23,374 nt of DNA from Bremia lactucae. Taxonomy: Eukaryota > Oomycota > Peronosporomycetes > Peronosporales > Peronosporaceae. The notes beneath the pieces were generated by a model that worked only from the letters and a program-made list of their open reading frames with translations, was not told the origin of the DNA and did not search any database. Shown in pieces: positions 17,291 through 23,374 of the stretch. Numbering within the stretch: the first letter of the stretch is position 1; each line of letters begins with the position of its first letter. The translations under genes and the position numbers were made by a program. Where the stretch lies: NCBI RefSeq assembly GCF_004359215.1, contig NC_090615.1:838891-862264 (forward strand), read 5' to 3'.

Positions 17291-17680
17291 ATTTTTTTAA
17301 TTGACTCAGGAGCGTCTTGCAATTATGTTCGACATTTTCCCGTGACGAAATTAACAATACGTAAAGGCGCTTAAAGGCGCATTAAGGTGATACAATCACT
17401 TTTCGCTTAGCGACTGGGTCTCGTGTCACTGTTCCCAAAAATTCTATTGAACTTAGGTATAAAGTTTCTGGTCTTTGACAGTATTCAACGCTGTCTCGTC
17501 CTTCATTTAGTATCTAGATGTGATCTCATCCTTGGTATGGCCTGGCTTGAACGTCATGAGCCATGGATCGGTCGGAGGTCAAAGACCTTAGGCGCCACGC
17601 GCGAATTTGCTAGCAAAGTTTCGGACAGTCATGAACCCACCTTTGCAGGCAACAAAAACGCTATCGGCGCGGATCATTGA
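17291..17680 (+). pseudogene. Retropepsin-like protease of family C, decayed
   Basis: IDSGASCNYVRHFPV is encoded at about 17300-17343; DSGA (17303-17314) is the canonical retropepsin active site and is intact. After shifts the second conserved strand CDLILGMAWLERHEPWI follows at about 17518-17570. The frame at 17423-17680 contains the latter. The protease would process Gag-Pol. Confidence 0.8.
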
Positions 17681-17694
17681 CTGAGTTTGTCAGT

Positions 17695-17760
17695 GATTTA
17701 GACATTGTAATGTCTGAGCTAATATACGATTTAGACATTGTAATGTCTGAGCTAATATAC
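17695..17760 (+). repeat. 33-bp exact tandem duplication
   Basis: Bases 17695-17727 are repeated exactly at 17728-17760, between protease and the mitochondrial insert. The identity of the two units points to a recent event in an otherwise old element. Confidence 0.92.
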
Positions 17761-17876
17761 TCCAATGTTGTCAGCAAAAAAATTGAGCTCGGTTAAGAAA
17801 AAGGGGTAGGATGGCACTTACTCCGTCGAGTCACTGAATGCTGAAATAATTGTAGGCCTAAGGCCGAGTTATCATC

Positions 17877-18537
17877 AATTCTCCAGAATTTAATCGTATT
17901 TTAGCGTATTTATCATCTATTATTTGTATTAATTGTTCTTTAACACTTTCTCTAGGCATAATACCGGGAGCTTTAACTTCAACTCTACTTTCTAGTTTAC
18001 TATTAATTTGACCTTTTCCATAATATTTAGAACTTTTTTCTATTTAAGCGATATTAGCTGAACGGTTAGGATCGTATATTTTTTTTTTTGTAAAACCTTC
18101 AATATTATCATTAAATCTATCGATCATTAATTCTTAAAAGGTTCAAATGATACGAAAGCAATTTGTATTAATATACCGATTCCTAATATTTTTTATTTTT
18201 TTTTTAAATTCGCACCCGTCTTATCTTCCACTTGTTTTAAAAACTCATCTTTATTGGTTTCCAGTTGGAGTGTAGCTTCAAAAGCATTTACAAAATTTGT
18301 AAATAATAATGATTAAAAATCAATTATATTTCTATTCATTATTATTTACAAATTTTGTAAAATGCTTTTGAAGCTACACTTAAAAAATTGTTAATACACC
18401 TAATAATAAAATTAAATCACTAATTCTATTAATTAACATTGCTTTAATAGCTGCCCTATTAATTTAAATAATGCTTTAAATTTAAAAAAAAAATCATTTT
18501 AAAAAATTTAATAAAAAAAAAATTATTTAAAAAAAAA
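17877..18537 (-). other. Nuclear insert of mitochondrial DNA (NUMT), mosaic of nad5, rpl2 and atp1 pieces
   Basis: Composition changes abruptly to very AT-rich, and the minus strand encodes pieces of mitochondrial proteins. About 18457-18383 gives RAAIKAMLINRISDLILLLG, typical of NADH dehydrogenase subunit 5. About 18126-18045 gives KKKIYDPNRSANIA, the conserved L2 ribosomal protein motif. About 18020-17900 gives GKGQINSKLESRVEVKAPGI and MPRESVKEQ, typical of ATP synthase alpha before its P-loop. These are not neighbours in one gene, so several fragments were joined. About 18279-18205 holds another unassigned frame (FEATLQLETNKDEFLKQVED). The insert is bounded by ATCATC at 17871-17876 and 18538-18543 and splits the protease-RT linker of family C. 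Confidence 0.78.
18270..18379. repeat. 43/44-bp near-perfect inverted repeat within the mitochondrial insert
   Basis: The arm at 18270-18312 (starting GTGTAGCTTCAAAAGC) is the reverse complement of 18336-18379 except for one extra base; the loop is 23 nt. It lies between the nad5-like piece and the unassigned frame. It may be a hairpin of mitochondrial intergenic DNA or a product of inverted joining of fragments during insertion. Confidence 0.9.
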
Positions 18538-18543
18538 ATCATC

Positions 18544-19043
18544 AGGTGTAATATCCCTGAGATACGTGAAGTGGCACGTATAAGTCCACCGAGTGTTGTC
18601 GGCCGATGTGGCCCCATACTGAGTTGTCAATAGTGATACTATTGGCTGTTCGCCAGGGCAGTTCGGGTTAAGCCCTTCTATGCACGCGAAGTGACACGTA
18701 AACGGTCGCTGGGCAAGGAAGTTGAGTTGCCTAACTCCATGTTGCATGTCGAATTAGACACCAGCTCTGGTTTAGAACCAATACAGGCTGTAAAATGTGG
18801 GGACGTGAATGTCCCGGCCTCTAAGAGGCGTATTGTCTTTACTCCAAGACATGAAAGACGCGTAGCGTTTATACCCTAACAAAGCGATACGAGCGAGCAA
18901 TTACATACGCTTGTAAATGGTGTAACCGGTGACATCGAGGGAGACTTTAGCCTTGTCGCAATTCCTTATTCCTTCGTTACATGCTTTTTTAAAACCAGAC
19001 GACACGGCAGTCGAGCCTTTTAAAGGCTGGTAGCTTATCTGAG
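18544..19043 (+). pseudogene. Protease-RT linker of family C, after the mitochondrial insert
   Basis: Normal base composition returns at 18544. The frame at 18691-18879 (GKEVELPNSMLHVELDTSSG, then VNVPASKRRIVFTPRH) looks like the linker of a Gypsy polyprotein, not a known domain. Stops follow. It leads into the RT region in the same strand and order as family B. Confidence 0.55.
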
Positions 19044-20040
19044 ATGGTGGTCATTCGACCAATGATTGAGATAAACTCATCGTCACTTCTAGACGAAGCT
19101 GTCCTTGAGGACACAAAAGCTTCGCTTAGTGCGCATATTGGATCATCGATTCTTAACGATCCGATGAATGTATTTTATTCCTTGATTAAGGAATTCCAAG
19201 AGGTCGTATATTCCAATCCACCGTCTATTTTACCTACGGATAGAGGTGTCCGTTATGAAATTGACTTGGTTCCTGAAACCAAATACTATGTCACACGAAA
19301 GTGGCCTTTATCATAGGAACAGTGTGACGTCATTGACGATTTCTTCCGTGCTAAGCACGACGCGGGAATGGTACGAGAAACAAAACCTCCTTATTCGACA
19401 CCGACATTTTGTGTCAAAAAGGCAGATGGTAAATGCGCATTGTACATGCTTACAATAAGCTTAATGCTGTCGCTATACCAGCACAAACCCTCATTCCTAG
19501 AAAGGATGTTGTTCAGACCAATATGGTGGGATATACAATGAACAGTGCACTTGACTTAGTCGGTGGTTATTAACAACTGCTCATGCGAGCTAGCGATATC
19601 CCGCTTACAGCAATTAGCACCCCACGTAATATGCTATAGAATTGGTTGGGTTATACCACAAGGGCATTCCAACGCCCTGTCAACATGTAATCGTTTAGTG
19701 ATGCAACTTTTTCGCCCTCATCGAGGTTACGCGCAGACTTTATTGATGACATTTTTTGTCCATTGTCGTGCGGAGCAGGGTCGGTCGGATGTGGAAAACC
19801 ACTTAGACCATTTGCGAGCAGTGCTCGAGTGTATGCGCACATATAAATTGTATGCTTATGCATCTAAATGCATTTTCGGCGCAAAAGAAGTTTCATTCTT
19901 ACGGTGCTTCTCTGGGAAGCGAGGCCTTAGAGCGGATCCCACTAAGGTAAAAGCCATAGTAGATTGGCCGGTTCCTAAAATCCAAAAGGATTTGCGCAAG
20001 TGGTTGAGTCTCGCCATCATTTACACAAAAATAGCGAAAA
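19044..20040 (+). pseudogene. Reverse transcriptase of family C, decayed
   Basis: Conserved RT blocks appear in all three frames: [37 protein letters not shown] and RKWPLS; then KHDAGMVRETKPPYSTPTFCVKKADGK without the dots of a single frame; ALDLVGGY as the motif A region; FIDDIF near 19739-19756 as the second catalytic motif; and NHLDHLRAVLECMRTYKLYA, SKCIFGAKEVSFL, GLRADPTKVKAIVDWPVPK. The order is complete, but many stops and shifts show long decay. Confidence 0.88.
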
Positions 20041-20275
20041 TTAGCTGACATGGCTAGGCTAGCTTATTCATTGGAATTTGTTATTTGCATACACTTTTGA
20101 TTTAATTATCTAATCTCCTTAAAAGGATACCGTTCGAGTCTAGACAGTTAAAGCTGTGGAAAAGAAAATACTGAGTTTACGACAAAGAGTCACTTGCAAT
20201 GAAGTATGCTCTTGTCAAATTCAGAGTTCATCTGCTAAGCTCTAAGCCGTTTGTGATAAGGCAAGCATCGTAGGT
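20041..20275 (+). pseudogene. RNase H fragment of family C
   Basis: YDKESLAMKYALVKFRVHLL and SSKPFVI (about 20180-20260) match the RNase H region following RT in Gypsy pol. The element stops soon after; no integrase of this copy is seen, and CRN/RHS-like sequence takes over within about 60 bases. Confidence 0.75.
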
Positions 20276-20299
20276 GGTCAAAACGCGATAGAAATGACA

Positions 20300-21143
20300 G
20301 GTACTTCTTTTCAAGTGGAAGTTTGCGACATTTATTACTCGGGAAAGAGGTCGCGAAGATCAAGATTGACAATGCCATCCGTCCGCTCGGTCCAAGTGAT
20401 GCAATAATTCTCAATACGGGGTATGCACCTACATCGTTAAATCAAGTTGATCGCTTACGGATGACGAGTATGCAAGCAAACAATCACTGTAATTTGGAGA
20501 AAAATGCTGCTTCTTCATAGTGAAGATGTCAGATCACCTCCAAACATGCGTTATTGCAACCTAGCAAGGTTGTGAAGCATCATTCCACGAGAAGCTGTGA
20601 TTGGGGGCCGCATGCTTGGAGATGTGGTGTATATGGGCATTGCATCTGAAAACTACGTGCATACACTAGTGAGAGCTGAAAAAGGATTGAGTTGCAAGTT
20701 AGGAAATACAATCAAGAGGAAGAAGGTCAACATACTTAAATTGCGTTGGAAATCTTAGCCAAGTCGTGCTGCAACGATGGAATTAGTGCAGCAGAATGCG
20801 ATGACGTGATGAAAAAGTTTGCGACTTCGAATGACGATTATTGGTATCCTTCGTTTCGTTGTTTGAAGTCGATTGATAGTGTCGCAAAGCTGAAAAGAGA
20901 TGGGCAGCCTTGCACGATTATATTGATTCAAGTTACCAAATCAGTCAGACACTCATTCGATTTGTCCGCTATCAAGAAGTATGCGAGGTTCTTTCCGGGC
21001 GGCTGCCAATACATTGTGTTGGTGCCAATAAAGAGGTATGGGATAACTTTCAACTTGTTCCACCTAATTTTGCCGCCAGTGTGCGTTTTCATGTTGCATA
21101 TATCACGACTAATGCTTTTGATACTGCGCCTGTAGGCACGTGA
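20300..21143 (+). pseudogene. CRN/RHS-like C-terminal region, relic copy 2
   Basis: The frame starts in KEVAKIKIDNAIRPLG, passes QVDRLRMTSMQANNHCNLEK to a stop at 20520, then GRMLGDVVYMGIASENYVHTL in another frame, and QHT-TAA-IALEILAKSCCNDG from about 20732. It continues with YWYPSFRCLKSIDSVAKLKR, TIILIQVTKSVRHSFDLSA, IKKYARFFPGG and YIVLVPIKRY. A one-base loss near 21037 shifts to DNFQLVPPNFAASVRFHVAY and TTNAFDTAPVGT with TGA at 21141. It keeps the 108-base ancestral segment missing in copy 1 and has no solo LTR. From IALEIL on it is almost identical to copy 1; before that only about three quarters. The CRN/RHS link rests on motif resemblance. Confidence 0.5.
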
Positions 21144-21605
21144 AATGTCACTACAGAAAGTAAATAAAGTATCTCACTATAAGCTGCAATTTATTATCTT
21201 GTACACCAAAAGTAATGAAACTATTTTACAATAAGCTGCAATTTATTACTTTATACTTAATGTTTTTATGGCAACAATCTTGTTTGGTAAAAGACTAATA
21301 ATCGTACCACCATAATTAAACTTGTCTACTGCTATTAAATATTCGTACCGAAAAAAAAAACTGAACAGTAGCCAAATACGTCGCCAAAAGAGTATTTTGA
21401 TATGTTTTGCTGCTAATAAAGGCTTCGTACTCACATAATCATTATGTAAGAGCAGTGCGAGTTGGAAAGCTTAGTGATGGCTTAAGAAAAGTGGACAAAA
21501 TTCGATGTCACTCACCCTCAGTAGATCCGATTATTCAGCCCATGACAAATCCATGACTCTCCTCGTGCGAGGCGTATAGGATAGTGAGCAATTTAGCTAA
21601 GCTAC
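21144..21605. other. Shared 3' flank of the CRN/RHS-like unit, then spacer
   Basis: To about 21375 the sequence matches the 3' flank of copy 1. Here ATAAGCTGCAATTTATTA occurs twice (21179-21196, 21231-21248), an insertion or duplication of 52 bases absent from copy 1. AATAAA occurs at 21163 and 21415, but poly-A signals are weakly defined in oomycetes. From about 21380 to 21605 nothing is recognised. Confidence 0.5.
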
Positions 21606-22412
21606 TTAGGTATTGAGTTGGCGCAGCTCGAACACATGTCGCCAAAAACCAGACGTAAGACGTGGATCCCGGTCCGATTCTATGGACTCGGGCATCCCGT
21701 GTAGTAAACATGTTTTTAGGAACAAGCGAGCTGCCTCTTTGCATATGATCGATGTCTTACATGGTGCTAAATGCACCATCTTGCTCAGTCTGTCTACAAA
21801 GACGACTATCCCAATCCGACCCTTATGGTTGGGCGGCATGTCAAACATGAAGTCCAGACTTACTGACTTCCAACAATCCGTTGGAATCGGTAGCGGCTTC
21901 AGTGGCGCACTGCTGGACGGTGCAGGCTTAATGCGCTGACACTGTTCGCAAGAGCGAATATAGTTGGCCACCCATCTATATAGATGGGGCCACCAAAATT
22001 CCTATGACACTCGTAAAAATGTCTTTTCACGGCCCAGATGCCCACTAGATGGCGCATCATGGAGCTCGTGAAGGATCATCAGCTTGAGATCTGTGTCATG
22101 AAGCACATAGATTCTCAAGGGATCACAAGGTGACAGCTGTTGCCATAACAGGCCATCGCTATAGCTAAAGCGATTTAGCTTAGTTTTCAGGTGCGACGAA
22201 AGGGATACCTTTCGTCCACCCAAGTGATCCAACAGCAGGCGACAGTGGTCGTCCTGACTGTAGCTCTCTTTTTTCTCAGAGGCCAATGAGCTCGTCACGT
22301 GGTATGCTTTCATGGCTGCCAACGTCGACGGCTGAAATTGTGCTTTCCCACTAGAAACACTTTCTTGGTGTCTAATCTCGAAGTCTGGTCTGCGTGATAA
22401 AGCGTCAGCCAA
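21606..22412 (-). pseudogene. Integrase of family A (minus copy), 3'-truncated
   Basis: The minus strand gives the linker LADALSRRPDFEIRHQ, the HHCC zinc-binding domain (HELHDAPSSGHLGREK, a stop after FLRVS, then CEQCQRI) and the start of the DDE core (LDFMFDMPPNHKG, VVFVDRLSKMVHLAPCKTS, HGMPESIESDRDPRLTSGFW). It ends at FELRQLNT with a stop near 21606; the catalytic Glu and all downstream parts are missing. The overlapping core differs from 1-402 in several residues, including DRGTRF to DRDPRL. Confidence 0.9.
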
Positions 22413-22837
22413 GACATTCGACTTACCCGGCTTTTATTTAACTTTGAAATTAAATTCAGAAAAGAATGTGAACCATCATGCCATTCTAGGCGAGAGATGC
22501 GGTGAGTTAATTGCGGTCCGCAGTGATGCGTGATCCGTATAAACCACAACTGGTTCAGTGCTTAATAGGTGCACACGAAATTTGACAAGAGCATGCTTTA
22601 TTGAAGTAGCTCTTTGTCATGCAAAGTGTAATTCTGTTCCGCGACTTTTGATAGCCGCCACTGATAAGAGATAACACGGTCAACACCGTCGACATCCTTC
22701 TGCATGAGCGCGCTGCCGATTGCAAAATTACTTGCAACGCAGACGACGCTAAAAGGCTTATCCGCGTCTGGCAATGCCAAGACTGGTGCCTGTACAAGAG
22801 ATTGCTTCACTGATGTTAACGCATCTTCTTGTTCTTT
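22413..22837 (-). pseudogene. RNase H domain of family A (minus copy), decayed
   Basis: After a TAA behind TEWIW the frame continues as SVKQSLVQAPVLALPDADKP and FSVVCVASNFAIGSALMQKD, then LHDKELL, VVYTDHASLRTAINSPHLSP and FTFFSEFNF in shifted frames. The first catalytic Asp position (usually FxxxTDAS) is Val here (VCVAS), so the RNase H would be inactive even without stops. It joins RT and integrase of the same copy. Confidence 0.88.
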
Positions 22838-23374
22838 TTACCAAATCCATTCTGTGTCCTTTTTAAGGAGATCAGATAATGGTTTAGTTTGCTCCGCATA
22901 ATTCTTGCTATACTTATGCAAGTAATTAGCGAGCCCTAGGAATTGGCGCAAATCCTTCACATGCCGTGGGATTGGCCATTCCTTTACTGATTTTACCTTG
23001 TCTGGGTCTGCTCGTACACCATGTGTACCAACGATGCAGCCCAGTACAGGTATCTCAGGGACCCCTATGACGCACTTTTGCAAGTTGACGTACAATTGGG
23101 CGTCCTTTAAAGTCTGCAACACAGCGTCTAAATGACGCTTGTGCGACTCTATTGCGCTCAGCCCGTCCTCGGCCCTACTATGCACGAATACATCGTCAAA
23201 GTAATGAGGCGCGTAGGCACGGTGCTGACGCATCACGTGAGCCACCACTCGGTTGAATGTCGCTGGTGCGTTTTTCAAACCTTGGGGCATCACAAGCCAC
23301 TCCCAAAGCATACCGCTTGGGGTGCTTACTGCCGTTTTGGCTACATCGGACTCTCTCATGAGTACCTGATAGTA
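22838..23374 (-). pseudogene. Reverse transcriptase of family A (minus copy), partial at window edge
   Basis: Open from the window edge (YYQVLMRESDVAKTAV), the frame has MLWEWLVMPQGLKNAPATFN, the catalytic motif HYFDDVFVHSRAE with both Asp residues, HLDAVLQTLKDAQLYVNLQK, VLGCIVGTHGVRADPDKVKS and LRQFLGLANYLHKYSKNYA. This is the palm, thumb and connection of Gypsy RT with no internal break over 178 codons, the best kept coding stretch in the window. The first stop is at 22838. It is the 5' part of the integrase copy at 21606-22412. Confidence 0.92.

Noticed and set aside
17877..18537. AT-rich region as bacterial contamination or a centromere-like tract
   Set aside because: The nad5, rpl2 and atp1 protein signatures together point to mitochondrial DNA, and the flanks are family-C element on both sides.
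1..23374. CRISPR arrays, tRNA or rRNA genes, bacterial operons
   Set aside because: No regularly spaced repeats, no cloverleaf sequence or rRNA core was recognised; the content is eukaryotic.

Overview
The window looks like a repeat-rich stretch of an oomycete nuclear genome (Phytophthora or downy-mildew type); the species cannot be named from the sequence. The reasons are: several Ty3/Gypsy LTR retrotransposon families, one with a chromodomain; two relics of a gene resembling the C-terminal domains of Crinkler (CRN) and RHS proteins; a pseudogene of the eukaryotic RPA32 subunit; and a nuclear insert of mitochondrial DNA with pieces resembling nad5, rpl2 and atp1. Oomycete mitochondria encode all three, whereas fungal mitochondria normally lack rpl2 and atp1. 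I see no intact gene.

Layout. 1-3029 (+) is the 3' part of a family-A Gypsy element: integrase core, integrase C-terminus, chromodomain, a long antisense reading frame, polypurine tract and 3' LTR. 3030-4326 has no recognisable gene. 4327-7720 (+) is a decayed family-B Gypsy element (5' LTR, primer site, gag, protease, first half of RT), ending in a 100-N gap. 7821-9227 (-) is a second family-B 5' end (gag and LTR) facing the first. 9492-10281 (-) is a full-span RPA32 pseudogene. 10662-12035 (-) is CRN/RHS-like relic copy 1, split by a family-A solo LTR (10962-11514) with an ATATA target duplication.

12236-12900 (+) is a gag fragment and 12981-13490 (-) a diverged LTR (family D). 14131-15190 is a tangle of family-B LTR pieces around a 278-N gap. 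15191-15620 holds a perfect 18-bp hairpin. 15621-20275 (+) is a decayed family-C Gypsy element (LTR, gag, protease, RT, RNase H), interrupted at about 17877-18537 by the mitochondrial insert. About 20300-21143 (+) is CRN/RHS-like copy 2, which lacks the solo LTR and so shows the empty site. 21606-23374 (-) is family-A pol (RT, RNase H, integrase), cut by the window edge.

The most interesting points are the antisense frame between pol and the 3' LTR of family A, the mosaic mitochondrial insert, the sharp change in similarity between the two CRN/RHS-like copies at the solo-LTR site, the hairpins of LTR B with a compensatory base-pair change, and a +1 frame break shared by both family-B gag copies. 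All calls come from reading by eye; no database search was run.
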